Below the pieces are notes generated by a model. That model did not search any database, was not told the DNA's origin, and saw nothing but the letters and a program-made list of their open reading frames with translations. From positions 186,001 to 250,000 of the forward strand of contig JAHCID010000001.1 of NCBI GenBank assembly GCA_026129405.1: 64,000 nucleotides of DNA. The letters are read 5' to 3'. The DNA comes from a bacterium (GTDB taxonomy: Bacteria; Desulfobacterota; Binatia; DP-6). Of the stretch, positions 15,917 through 27,530 are shown piece after piece; the first letter of the stretch is position 1; each line of letters starts with the position of its first letter. The position numbers were made by a program, and so were the translations under genes.

Positions 15917-18568
15917 TCAATCCTTTTGTATCTCGGCGAGCCGCTCTCCGGCGTGTCGGGCCCAGACACTGTCGGAATAGCGTCGCCGCGTCGCTTCGAA
16001 AGCCGCAATGGCGCCGGCGACGTCGCCGAGGCTTCGGCGGCAGAGTCCGATGTGGTACTGCGCCTCGGGGGCGTTCACGCCGTCGGGAAACTGCCGCACG
16101 ATGTTCGCGAACAGCTCCTCGGCCTTCTTCCAGTCCTGCTCGCGGTAGTAGACGATTGCCTCGAAGTACCGCGCGTGGATCGCAGTCATCGACAACGGCG
16201 CCAGGCGCTGCACCTCCTGAAAGCCGGGTACGGACTCGCGGAGCTTGCCCGCGTTGTAGAGGTTCTGTGCGTCGCGATAAACCTGCTCCGCCGGCACCGA
16301 ACGGGCAGCGACGCTGAACACACCGACACCGACACCGACAACGACCAACCCGACGGCGACCGCGGCGCGCCGGCGCCCGGGCGACCAGGCGTCGGCGGCG
16401 CGGAGCATGGCATCGACTGGCTGGAGCGGCGGCAGCGCGCGCCGGCGTCGCGCCGCCGAGGCGACGCGGCGCCCGAAGCGACGTCCCGGCGGCAGCAGCG
16501 CGCCGACCAGAGCGAGCAAGCCGAGCAGGGTCATCGCCCGCCCGATGATCACTGGCGGCCCAGCTCCGAACACGAGCTCGAACTCCTCGCCCTTCGGAAA
16601 CACGAGCATGAAGCTCGGCCCCGCAAGCCAGACCCGCTCGCCGGTCGCCGACTGCCAGCGCGGGTGGTACGAGATGCGAATCAGCACCGGGTGCCCCGGC
16701 TTTGCGCCGCGAACCGTGATGCGGTCCGTCGTCATCTCCTCGGTGAGCGCCGGCGGATCCGGCAGCGGTACACTCACGAAGGACTCGGGCAGGCCGTCGG
16801 AGGTCGCCGAGAAGAGCTCGCGCTCCTGCCGCGTTACCTCGTTCGCGAAGACCGGCACGACGTCGTTCGGCCCCGCGGTCTTGAACCACTGGTACGACGT
16901 CAGCTTCCAGTCCGGCACCTGCATCAGCTGCGGCTTCTGAGTGAGCGGCACCGCGTAGCGCGGATCGTTCCCCCTGATGCGGTAGAGATCGTAGTTGCCG
17001 ACCGACCGCACCTTCTCAAGACCGACGTTCTTCGCCGCGGCGGCCTTCGTATCGGAACTGCGCACGATGAAGTCGGAGACGTTCAGCATGCGAAGGTGCT
17101 CGAGCCCGCGGTCGAGATCGAAGCGCGAGCACCCCCAGTTCGGAAAGGGGCACGAATGCGCCTTGCCGATCTCCGACTGGATGTAGAAAACGAACGGCGC
17201 CGTCGGCGACCCCTGCATGTAGAGGCCTTCCAGCGTCGAGCGACCCGCGAACATCGGCAGGCTCTCGAAGGCGCGCACCGTCCCTAGCTGCTCGTTGTCC
17301 GGCGAATGCTCGTAGACGACGCGTGGGTCCTTGTACGTTCCGCGCAGCGCCTCGCCGATGCCCTTGAGCACCGGCCATGTCGCCTTGCGCTCGAAGCCGG
17401 AGTAGTTCCAACGGATCCACGAGGGGATGAACGTGACCTGCTTCTGCACGTAGGCCACGACGGCGCACGCTCCGACCACCGGCCATATCTCCGCGGCTGG
17501 CAACCGACCGAGTAGATGACCGAGGCCTGCGCCCGCCGTGATGCAGAGGCCGAGTTGCACGAACGGCACGAAGCGGATGTCGACGACGTGAAACGAGAAG
17601 GCGAGGAACCAGAACAGCGCAGCGACGGTCATCACCGCCCACAGCGTCGCGAGGTCACGCGGATATGGACGCCGCTTCACCGCCGCGACGACCGCCTCGA
17701 TGAGCCCTGTCGCGACCGCGGCGATGACGGCGGGCCACAGGATCGGGGGGAAGACCTCGCGCCATCCGCGAATAGGCCAGCTGTGGTTGTAGGCGGTCGT
17801 CCACGGCGAGTACCCAATCAGCGGAACCAGCCAGAACGCGATCAGAAGGATCGCAAGTCCGTGCACCACGGTGAGAATGCCGAAACGGCGCCACCATCCG
17901 CGTGCGGCCACGAGCTCTGCCAACGAGCCGAACCCCGCCCAGAGCAACGTGTAGCCGTGGGAGAGGCCGATCAGGCCGACGAGGACGCCATTGGCGAGGA
18001 CGCCGCGGCCGGTGTCCATCGTGCGGCGCAGCGTGCCGAAGAAGAGGATCGTGAGGGCCAGGCCGAGCGAGAGCGCGAACTCGCCGGCCAGGGTGGAAGG
18101 GATGTTGCCGCCCCACATGCTGTTCGCTTCCATGAAGAGGAAGCACAGGGTGCCGAGCGTCCCGAGAGCCGGACCGGGAAACGGCGTACGCATGCAGCGC
18201 AGGCTGAGATAGGTGCAGATCGGCAGGAGAAACGTGCCGAGCACGGTGCCGAGCTTGAAGGCGATCGGCAGCGGGATGACGTCGCCGAGGAGGGCGATGA
18301 TCACGAACGGCAGCGGGAAATAGAATTGGAACAGGGGGAAGCCGCAGTAGTTGCCGGGGTACCAGCCCACCATCTCGCCACGCGGCAGGAGCACGTCGCG
18401 CAGGAACTCGGCGGCCGGATAGTGCGACGCCATGTCCCCGCCGTTCGTGAGCGTGTCCGCGAACATGATGTCCGCGGGGAAGTAGCCCGCGATGAAACCA
18501 ACAGCGGTCGCGACCGCGGCGAGATCGATCAGGTTCCGCAACCAGCGGAACGCTCGCGTGCCGGGCAT
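15917..18568 (-). CDS. Polytopic membrane protein (GT-C/PTPS-related type) with C-terminal TPR domain; first gene of operon
   Basis: 883 residues. The first 450 residues have about eleven hydrophobic helices, with acidic NGGDMASHYP in the first outer loop as in GT-C or '6-pyruvoyl-tetrahydropterin synthase-related' membrane proteins. A large outer domain follows, then another helix near residue 690-700. After a last helix (about 730-750) come TPR-like repeats similar to YbgF/BamD types. It starts the operon 18568-8150. It probably transfers or handles a sugar at the outer face of the inner membrane, with the TPR region binding partners. Confidence 0.7.
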   Translation of the reverse strand: MPGTRAFRWLRNLIDLAAVATAVGFIAGYFPADIMFADTLTNGGDMASHYPAAEFLRDVLLPRGEMVGWYPGNYCGFPLFQFYFPLPFVIIALLGDVIPLPIAFKLGTVLGTFLLPICTYLSLRCMRTPFPGPALGTLGTLCFLFMEANSMWGGNIPSTLAGEFALSLGLALTILFFGTLRRTMDTGRGVLANGVLVGLIGLSHGYTLLWAGFGSLAELVAARGWWRRFGILTVVHGLAILLIAFWLVPLIGYSPWTTAYNHSWPIRGWREVFPPILWPAVIAAVATGLIEAVVAAVKRRPYPRDLATLWAVMTVAALFWFLAFSFHVVDIRFVPFVQLGLCITAGAGLGHLLGRLPAAEIWPVVGACAVVAYVQKQVTFIPSWIRWNYSGFERKATWPVLKGIGEALRGTYKDPRVVYEHSPDNEQLGTVRAFESLPMFAGRSTLEGLYMQGSPTAPFVFYIQSEIGKAHSCPFPNWGCSRFDLDRGLEHLRMLNVSDFIVRSSDTKAAAAKNVGLEKVRSVGNYDLYRIRGNDPRYAVPLTQKPQLMQVPDWKLTSYQWFKTAGPNDVVPVFANEVTRQERELFSATSDGLPESFVSVPLPDPPALTEEMTTDRITVRGAKPGHPVLIRISYHPRWQSATGERVWLAGPSFMLVFPKGEEFELVFGAGPPVIIGRAMTLLGLLALVGALLPPGRRFGRRVASAARRRRALPPLQPVDAMLRAADAWSPGRRRAAVAVGLVVVGVGVGVFSVAARSVPAEQVYRDAQNLYNAGKLRESVPGFQEVQRLAPLSMTAIHARYFEAIVYYREQDWKKAEELFANIVRQFPDGVNAPEAQYHIGLCRRSLGDVAGAIAAFEATRRRYSDSVWARHAGERLAEIQKD

Positions 18569-18743
18569 CAGCGGCGAGACACCCGATCGCGAGCCCGGCG
18601 CGCGACGCCGCGGCGTGCGGACACTGCCGTGATCGTCCCGGGGGCACGGAGCAGGATGACGGCCATCGGCCGCTCAGCCTGACACGAGACGCCCAGAAAG
18701 GAAAACCCGGTTTGTGCGGCGCCGTACGCGCGCCGCAGCCTCG

Positions 18744-19550
18744 CTAGGCGGGCTGCCGGCGCATCGCCCGGGCCGTCACCAGGATCAACCATAGGAGCAC
18801 GAAGCCGCCGGCGATCCACGGCAACTTCGAGCGATGTCGATCGAGAAAGGTCTCCCCGACCTCGATCGCGACCACGCCCTGCGAGACGAGCCCCTGATGC
18901 ACGTTGCCGTCTTCGTACTCCACCGCGATGAAGACCGGATAGCGGCTGCCTGGCAGCGCCGTGCGGTTCGTCACCGGCACGTCGACTGCGCGCTCCTCCC
19001 AACCGTCGAGCGTGATCTCCTGCCGGGGCGATCCGGTCTCGAGTCCCTCGGGCAGCAGCATGCTCACCGTCGTCTTGCGCTCGTCGGCGGTCAGGTTCTT
19101 CAGCTGCACGCGGACCGATCCCGAGCCGGCGATGCCGTCCGATTCGAGGCGCGCCACCGCGACCTTCGCCGGCGGCGGGTTGCCGATGACGAGGCTCTGC
19201 ACCTGGAGCGCCTGGAACGGGTACTGGTTCAGGTCGGTGTAGTCGACGGCGACCTTGTACGGCCAGCGGCCGTCGGTGAGCTGCCCGGCCGGGATGCTGA
19301 GCGTCTCCTCGAAGTCCGTGCCGGGCTCGAGGCGGGGCGTCCCCTTGCCGCGCACCTCGGCGTCGCGGAACACGAGCTTCGGCGTCACCGACAGCGCGGC
19401 CTCGTCCCCGGAGTTGTTCACCCGCAGCTTGACCGTGAGATCGTCGCCCTCGAGCGTCGCGGTCGGGACGATGCTGATGCTGATGGTGCCGGCCGCGGCG
19501 GTCCCGACCGCGAGCAGCAGGGCGCCAAAGACGAGGAAGGGTGAGCGCAT
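18744..19550 (-). CDS. Secreted, C-terminally membrane-anchored protein with CARDB-like domains
   Basis: 268 residues. The ATG at 19550 follows an AAGGTG site and starts a signal peptide cut near residue 21. The middle is beta-rich with Ig-like patterns such as LRVNNSGDEA, seen in CARDB domains. Residues about 242-260 form a membrane helix followed by Arg residues, giving a type I orientation with the body in the periplasm. No catalytic motif is seen. It lies 175 bp upstream of the envelope operon on the same strand and could be a scaffold for it. Confidence 0.65.
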   Translation of the reverse strand: MRSPFLVFGALLLAVGTAAAGTISISIVPTATLEGDDLTVKLRVNNSGDEAALSVTPKLVFRDAEVRGKGTPRLEPGTDFEETLSIPAGQLTDGRWPYKVAVDYTDLNQYPFQALQVQSLVIGNPPPAKVAVARLESDGIAGSGSVRVQLKNLTADERKTTVSMLLPEGLETGSPRQEITLDGWEERAVDVPVTNRTALPGSRYPVFIAVEYEDGNVHQGLVSQGVVAIEVGETFLDRHRSKLPWIAGGFVLLWLILVTARAMRRQPA

Positions 19551-19614
19551 GGCGAGGCACCTTGCACGAGTCGGCCGAAAATCAAAGCCACCGCGACGCC
19601 GGTGGCGGGTCGAT

Positions 19615-19826
19615 ACGAGCAGCAGATCTCCGTGCGAATCGAAGGGTGTCCAGCCGAGTCCGGCTCCGCGGTCGCGAGGCGACGGAGCGCGGCGGAACGA
19701 CATGCCCGCGAAGCGGTGGCCGAGCGATCGGCACCTCCGGGAACTGTCCGAGGAGCGCCTGGCTTCCGATGACGACGATCGCGTCGTCCTGCGCTAGGTC
19801 CGCCGCGACCCGGATCAGATGATCGA
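19615..19826 (-). pseudogene. Degraded remnant resembling a DUF6036-type nucleotidyltransferase
   Basis: On the minus strand, residues LIRVAADL and then VVIGSQALLGQFPE can be read from about 19820. These match the start of the nucleotidyltransferase-like family that has IGSQAILGQFP. The frame then loses similarity, and a different frame gives a TPFDSHGDLLLV stretch where the family has an SPFH..FGYY-like segment, so at least one frameshift is needed. A stop codon lies just before the first block and no intact frame exists. The rest of the 415-bp gap 19551-19965 holds nothing else I can recognise. Confidence 0.35.
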
Positions 19827-19965
19827 GCTACTCGCGGGTCACGTGCCCGCCCCCGCGGAACGCCACAGCTGCCAACGCTCTCGCGGATCGAGAGCGCCGG
19901 CGAACCAGGCGGTGATACGCGAGGCTGCGCGCCTCGGCCCCGCCGCGCGCCGTCGAACCACCCGC

Positions 19966-20735
19966 TCAGCCGCCCGCGAGGTGCGCCACCACCGCGTCGT
20001 GCAGCCGGCCGTTGGTCGCCACCGCCTCGTTGCCGCGGATCGTGCGGGTGCCCTTCCAGTCGGTGAACCGACCGCCCGCTTCTTCCACGATGGGCAGCAG
20101 CGCGGCGCAGTCCCAGACGTTCATCAGCGGGTCGAGGGCGATCTCGGCGCGGCCGGTGGCGACCAGCACGTAGGCGTAGCAGTCCGCCCACGTGCGGCGC
20201 ATGCCGACCTCGGCCGCGAGGCGCGCGAAGGCGTCGGAGCGGGCGCGGGCGGTGGCCTCGTCGGTAAGGCAGAGGAGCGCGCGGTCGAGGCGGTCGACGT
20301 CGGACACGCGGCACGGGCGGCCGTTCCAGGTGCAGCCGAGGCCTTGCGCGGCGGCGATCATCTCGTCGAGCGCCGGCAGGTAGCAGACGCCGACCACCGG
20401 CACGCCCTCGCGCTCGACGGCGACGAGCGTGCCGTAGAGCGGCACGCCGCGGACGAACGTGCGGGTGCCGTCGAGCGGGTCGACGATCCACCGCCACGGC
20501 TCCGTGCCCGCCGTCTCGCCCTGCTCTTCGCCGAGCACGGTGTGCTTCGGGAAGCGGCGCGCGATGACGTCGCGGATCAGCTGCTCGGCTTCGCGGTCGG
20601 CGCGTGTGACCTCCGTCCGGTCCGCCTTCGTCTCCGCGCCCATGGTGCCGGTGCGGAAGTAGGCGAGCGTGCGCCGCCCGCCCACGAAGGCCGCCTCCTG
20701 CGCGGTGGCGAGGAGGCCTCTCAGCGCCGGATCGC

Positions 20736-20739
<4 letters not shown>
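19966..20739 (-). CDS. Inositol monophosphatase family enzyme, histidinol-phosphatase-like
   Basis: 257 residues, GTG at 20739 overlapping the aconitase stop (GTGA). The metal-binding motifs of the family are present: GEEQG, then [12 protein letters not shown], and [15 protein letters not shown] near the C-terminus. The last motif with IVEEAGG is common in HisN-type histidinol-phosphate phosphatases, though inositol-1-phosphatases look alike. The overlap with acnA implies coupled translation, an unusual pairing of a TCA enzyme with a small-molecule phosphatase. Confidence 0.85.
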
Positions 20740-23402
<2,663 letters not shown>

Positions 23403-23515
23403 GGGCGAGGTTTAGTACGCCGCCGGCCCCCGTCCAAGCCGATGCACGCCCCTGCGACGACGCGCGGCGGGCGCTCGACGCCGCCGCGTCGAGCGCCGCC
23501 GCGACCGGCGCCGCG

Positions 23516-23965
23516 TCAGCCCGGATACTTTCCCGTGATGTAGTTCTCGAGGTGCTGGATCGTCTCCTCCTGGAGGGAGATCGTCCACTTCACCAGATCG
23601 CCGATGGAGACGATTCCGATCACCTCGTCGTCCTGGACCACGGGAAGATGCCGGATCCGGTGCGCGGTCATGAGCGACATGCACTCGTCGACCGTGTAGT
23701 CGGACGCGACCGAGATCACGGGGCTGCTCATGATGTCGCGCACGCGCGTCTCGCGCGACGAGCGCCCCTTCAGCACCACCTTGCGGGCGTAGTCGCGCTC
23801 GGAGAGCATGCCGACCGGCCCGCCGTCCTCCATCACGAGGAGCGCACCCACGCCCTTGCGCGCCATCTCCGCGACGGCCTCGTACACCGACGCGTCGGGA
23901 GCGATGGCCCACACCTCAGCGGACTTGCTCCCGAGCAACGTCGCGATCGTCTCTACCATCTTCAT
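23516..23965 (-). CDS. Two-CBS-domain protein
   Basis: 149 residues. The ATG at 23965 is preceded by GAGGTGG, and the longer frame upstream is not supported. Residues 18-70 and 80-130 form a CBS pair, with [13 protein letters not shown] in the first and [21 protein letters not shown] in the second; the latter motif binds adenine nucleotides. Such stand-alone proteins usually sense AMP/ATP or NAD(H), or regulate a partner. The partner is not evident here: upstream on the same strand is a lipoprotein gene, and aconitase follows downstream. Confidence 0.85.
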   Translation of the reverse strand: MKMVETIATLLGSKSAEVWAIAPDASVYEAVAEMARKGVGALLVMEDGGPVGMLSERDYARKVVLKGRSSRETRVRDIMSSPVISVASDYTVDECMSLMTAHRIRHLPVVQDDEVIGIVSIGDLVKWTISLQEETIQHLENYITGKYPG

Positions 23966-24089
23966 GGCGACCACCTCGCTTGTCCTGGGGAAGACCCGAG
24001 ATGACCCGTCATAGTCCCGGTCACACCGATCGGCCAAGCCCCAAATGCAGGCCGCAGATGCCGCACCGTGGCAGGCAGGCGCGGCGGCG

Positions 24090-24515
24090 TCAGCGCCAGC
24101 CGACGACGCGATAGCCGTGGTCGGCGAGGCAGGTCTCGACCGCGCTGCGATAGATCGGGCTCGGCTCCAGCGGCCGGAAGACGACCGCGTTGAAGAGCGA
24201 CGCTGCGGCGCCGCCGGCCGCGCCTGCCGCGGCCCCGACGCCCGGGTTGCCCCACACGGCCCCGCCGACGACCCCACCGACCGTGCCGATCACGGCACCC
24301 ATCAGCGTCTCCTGTGCCACCTGCGGCGCAGGATTCGGCTCCTCGTGGGTCGAGGCCAGGGACTCGCACTCGCCCACCTGCGCGTCGGCACGGGCGAGAT
24401 CGGCGTTGACGGCGGCGTCCTGGTAGAGGACCGGACGGCGGGCGGCGCAGCCGCCGGCGGCGAGCGCCACGAGGACGGCGATGGCGACGGCGGCAGGGCT
24501 CGTACGGTGGGACAT
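24090..24515 (-). CDS. Small outer-membrane-type lipoprotein with glycine zipper
   Basis: 141 residues. ATG 24515 follows GAGGAG. The signal peptide ends in a lipobox, LAAGGC, so Cys about 23 should be lipidated. Residues about 70-105 contain a Gly/Ala-rich zipper ([15 protein letters not shown] then [11 protein letters not shown]) that can insert into or pack on the outer membrane. Two further Cys residues (in GECES and TCLADHGYR) may form a disulfide. No enzyme motif is present. It is divergent from the beta-helix gene starting at 24839. Confidence 0.7.
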   Translation of the reverse strand: MSHRTSPAAVAIAVLVALAAGGCAARRPVLYQDAAVNADLARADAQVGECESLASTHEEPNPAPQVAQETLMGAVIGTVGGVVGGAVWGNPGVGAAAGAAGGAAASLFNAVVFRPLEPSPIYRSAVETCLADHGYRVVGWR

Positions 24516-24838
24516 CGGTGCTTCTCCTCTGGTGGCTGCGGTCCACCGTACGCCGGTGGTGCGCCCCCGGGAACACGGCGGCGCGCAGATGGTTGCGCAT
24601 CTGCCCGCGCGGCGGAGGCGCCGTGCATCGATGCCCGATCGCGTCGAGCATGCGAGTCGGACCATCGCGCGTCGGACCGCACACGCAGCGACGCGCGGGC
24701 ACGGCGGTTGCTCCTACTTTCCGGGTGCGCCCCGCAGCCGCATGGGCAAGTGCGCCGTCGAGGCCCTGCCTTGACGGTGCGCCGCGACCGTCGATAGCGT
24801 CCCGGCGCGCTCGGCACACGAGCCTCGATCCCGCTTCC

Positions 24839-27202
24839 GTGCTTCGTCTCCTCATTCCACTACTGGCCCTGCTGCTGCTCGCCGCGCGCGGCGATGCCGC
24901 GACCTTCACCGTCACCGTGGCCGACGACGCCGGCGAGGGCTCGCTGCGGGCTGCGATCACGGCGGCGAACGACGAGACGACGAACCCGGGCCCCGATAGC
25001 ATCGCCTTCGCGCTCCCGGGCGACGCCGTCCCGACGATCACGCTCTCGACGCCGCTCCCCGAGATCACCGCCCCGGTGGTCATCGACGGCACGACCCAGC
25101 CCACCTCCCGCCTCGTCGAGATCACCGGCGCCGGCGCGGTGGCGAACGGGCTCGTGGTCACCGGCGGCGGCAGCACGCTGCGCGGCCTGATCGTGAACCG
25201 CTTCAGCCAGGCCGGGCTCGTGCTCCAGACGCCCGGCGGCGGCAGCACGATCGAGGGGTGCTTCATCGGCACCGACGCCGGACGCCTGACCGGCGCGTCG
25301 CCGGCCATGCCGACCGGCATCCTCGTCGACCGGTCCGGCCAGAACCGCATCGGCGGCGCCTCGACGACCGCCCGCAACGTGATCGCGGGCAACCAGGTCG
25401 GTCTGCGCGTCACCGGCACGACGGCGGCCGACAACGTCGTCGAGGGCAACTACGTCGGCCTCGCGGCCAACGGGCTCACGGCGATCGGCAACACCTCGCG
25501 CGGCATCGTCCTCGCGGGGGGCGCGCGGCGCACGCGCATCGGCAGCACCAACGCGGCCGGGCGCAACGTCGTCTCGCAGAACTGGGCGGGCACGAACACC
25601 GGCGTCGGCATCGAGATCGTCGGCCCGACGACGCAGGAGAACACCGTCCTCGGCAACTTCATCGGCACCGACGCCAGCGGCGTCCAGCGCCGTCTGAACG
25701 GCGCCGGCATCGTCATCGACCAGGCGGTGAACAACCTGATCGGCGGCACGACCGCCGCCGAGCGCAACGTCATCTCCGGCAACGAGATCAACCTCGTCAT
25801 CAACAGCGTGGGCGGGCAGGCGAACCGCATCTTCGGCAACTGGATCGGCCCCAACGCGCTCGACACCGGCATCGTCACCGGCAACGGCACCGGCATCCGC
25901 GTGAGCCTCGCGTTCAGCCCGACGCGGATCGGCGGTCTCGAGCCCGGCGCGGGCAACGTCATCGTCGGGCACAGCGCCTCCGGCATCTTCCTCACCGGCA
26001 ACGCCAGCAACCAGCGCATCGAAGGCAATCAGATCGGCCTGCGCCCGAACGGCACCTCGATCGGCGGCAACGTCCTCAACGGCGTCAGCATCCAGGGCAG
26101 CAACAACGTCGTCGCCGGCAACCTGATCGCGCACAACGGGCAGATCGGCGTCGCGGTCGACAGCGGAACCGGCAACACGATCCGCAGCAACCGCATCTAC
26201 TCGAACACCGGCCTCGCGATCGACCTCGCACCGCTCCAGGTGGTCAACCCCAACGACGACGGCGACGCCGACACCGGCCCGAACGACCTGCAGAACTTCC
26301 CCGTCCTCAACGCGGTGGTTCCGATCGGCGCAACGACCGCCGGCGGGACGCTGTCGAGCACGCCGAACACGACCTTCACCATCGACGTCTACCTGAACCC
26401 TGCGTGCGACCCGTCGGGCCACGGCGAGGCCACGCAGCCGTTCGGCTCGGTGCAGACGACCACGAACGCGGGCGGCGTAGCGACCTTCGTGGTCCCGCTC
26501 GCCGAGCCCGTGCCGCCGGGCCAGGTGCTCACGGCGACGGCGACGGCGCCGAACGGCAGCACGTCCGAGCTGTCGGCCTGCACCAACGCGGCCGCGTCGA
26601 CCACCACGACCACCGTCGTCACCACCTCGACCACCAGGCCGCCGGGGAGCACGACGACCACGACGAAGCGCCCCACGACCACCGTCGGCCCGACCACGAC
26701 GACGACCACGACGCTCCCCGGCCCGCCGACCACGACGACGACCATCCCCGAGGTCTGCGGCGACCGCATCGACAACGACGGCGACGGCTACGTCGATTGC
26801 GACGACCTCGACTGCTTCGGCCACCCCGCCTGTCTCGCACAGGGGTGCACCGACGCGCCGACCGTCGCCGCGGTCATCTGCCGGCTCGACGAGCAACGGA
26901 CGGTCGTCGCCTCGGCGGCCGACCTCGGCACCGCCGCGTCGCCCGTCGCGAGCCGCCTCGACAAGGCGCGGGCGGCGCTGGTCGGCGCCCAGGGCTCATG
27001 CGCGCTCGGCAAGCGCGCGCCGACCCGCCGTCGCCTCGCCCAGTCCCGTCGTCTCCTGCGCACGGCAGAGGCCCAGCTGCGTAAGCGCGCGCCCAGGGCC
27101 GGCGTGTCGCCGCTGCGCATCGACGTGCTCGCCGCCGGCCTGCGCCCGGTGCAGGAACGGGTGAACGTCCTGCGCCAGTCGATCGTCTGCCCCGGCGGCT
27201 GA
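24839..27202 (+). CDS. Secreted right-handed parallel beta-helix protein with Thr-rich linker
   Basis: 787 residues from GTG 24839, chosen because it starts the signal peptide (VLRLLIPLLALLLLAARGDA); upstream codons of the open frame are Arg-rich. Residues about 30-520 are beta-helix coils with recurring NxIGG and RNVISGN-type turns as in CSLREA/parallel beta-helix surface proteins. Residues about 580-640 are a Thr/Pro linker (TTTTT runs), followed by an IDNDGDGYVDCDDLDC calcium-type motif and a helical C-terminal domain with two Cys. Probably extracellular, binding or cutting a polysaccharide, but no lyase residues can be assigned. Confidence 0.75.
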   Translation: MLRLLIPLLALLLLAARGDAATFTVTVADDAGEGSLRAAITAANDETTNPGPDSIAFALPGDAVPTITLSTPLPEITAPVVIDGTTQPTSRLVEITGAGAVANGLVVTGGGSTLRGLIVNRFSQAGLVLQTPGGGSTIEGCFIGTDAGRLTGASPAMPTGILVDRSGQNRIGGASTTARNVIAGNQVGLRVTGTTAADNVVEGNYVGLAANGLTAIGNTSRGIVLAGGARRTRIGSTNAAGRNVVSQNWAGTNTGVGIEIVGPTTQENTVLGNFIGTDASGVQRRLNGAGIVIDQAVNNLIGGTTAAERNVISGNEINLVINSVGGQANRIFGNWIGPNALDTGIVTGNGTGIRVSLAFSPTRIGGLEPGAGNVIVGHSASGIFLTGNASNQRIEGNQIGLRPNGTSIGGNVLNGVSIQGSNNVVAGNLIAHNGQIGVAVDSGTGNTIRSNRIYSNTGLAIDLAPLQVVNPNDDGDADTGPNDLQNFPVLNAVVPIGATTAGGTLSSTPNTTFTIDVYLNPACDPSGHGEATQPFGSVQTTTNAGGVATFVVPLAEPVPPGQVLTATATAPNGSTSELSACTNAAASTTTTTVVTTSTTRPPGSTTTTTKRPTTTVGPTTTTTTTLPGPPTTTTTIPEVCGDRIDNDGDGYVDCDDLDCFGHPACLAQGCTDAPTVAAVICRLDEQRTVVASAADLGTAASPVASRLDKARAALVGAQGSCALGKRAPTRRRLAQSRRLLRTAEAQLRKRAPRAGVSPLRIDVLAAGLRPVQERVNVLRQSIVCPGG

Positions 27203-27211
27203 GCAGCCCGC

Positions 27212-27496
27212 TCAGCGCACCATGTAGCCGCGGCCGCCCATGCAGGCCGTGAAGATCTGCGCCCAGGTGTCGCTCGACGTCGCCTGCCCGCTCGCCATCT
27301 CCTGACAGTCGGCCTTGTCGCGGTCCTGCTGCTGCTGGCTCTGCTTGCGCTGCGCGGTGATCGTGAGCGCGCGCGGCGGCGGGGGCGGGGGATAGTAGAC
27401 GGGCTGCGGCTCCTGCGTCGCGCAGCCGGCGAGCGGCAGCGTGGCGAGTGCCGTCGCCAGCGCGACGGCACCCGGAACGAAGGCGCGGGCGGCCAT
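27212..27496 (-). CDS. Small Pro/Gln-rich lipoprotein
   Basis: 94 residues, ATG 27496 after GGAGG. The signal peptide ends with the lipobox PLAGC (Cys 25). The mature part has a PPPPPP run, a QQQQ run and two Cys residues at the C-terminal side (ADCQEM and TACMGGRGY). The ending CMGGRGY resembles the ADHGY endings of small envelope lipoproteins such as the one at 24090. Function unknown; it sits 34 bp after the DUF3300 gene on the same strand and may be co-transcribed with it. Confidence 0.65.
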   Translation of the reverse strand: MAARAFVPGAVALATALATLPLAGCATQEPQPVYYPPPPPPRALTITAQRKQSQQQQDRDKADCQEMASGQATSSDTWAQIFTACMGGRGYMVR

Positions 27497-27530
27497 GGAC
27501 GGTCCTCCGGGCACGACGGGGTCGCGCCGA

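Noticed and set aside
23403-23515. tRNA or small RNA gene in gaps
   Set aside because: No cloverleaf or conserved RNA pattern was recognised here or in the other gaps, apart from the TPP element.
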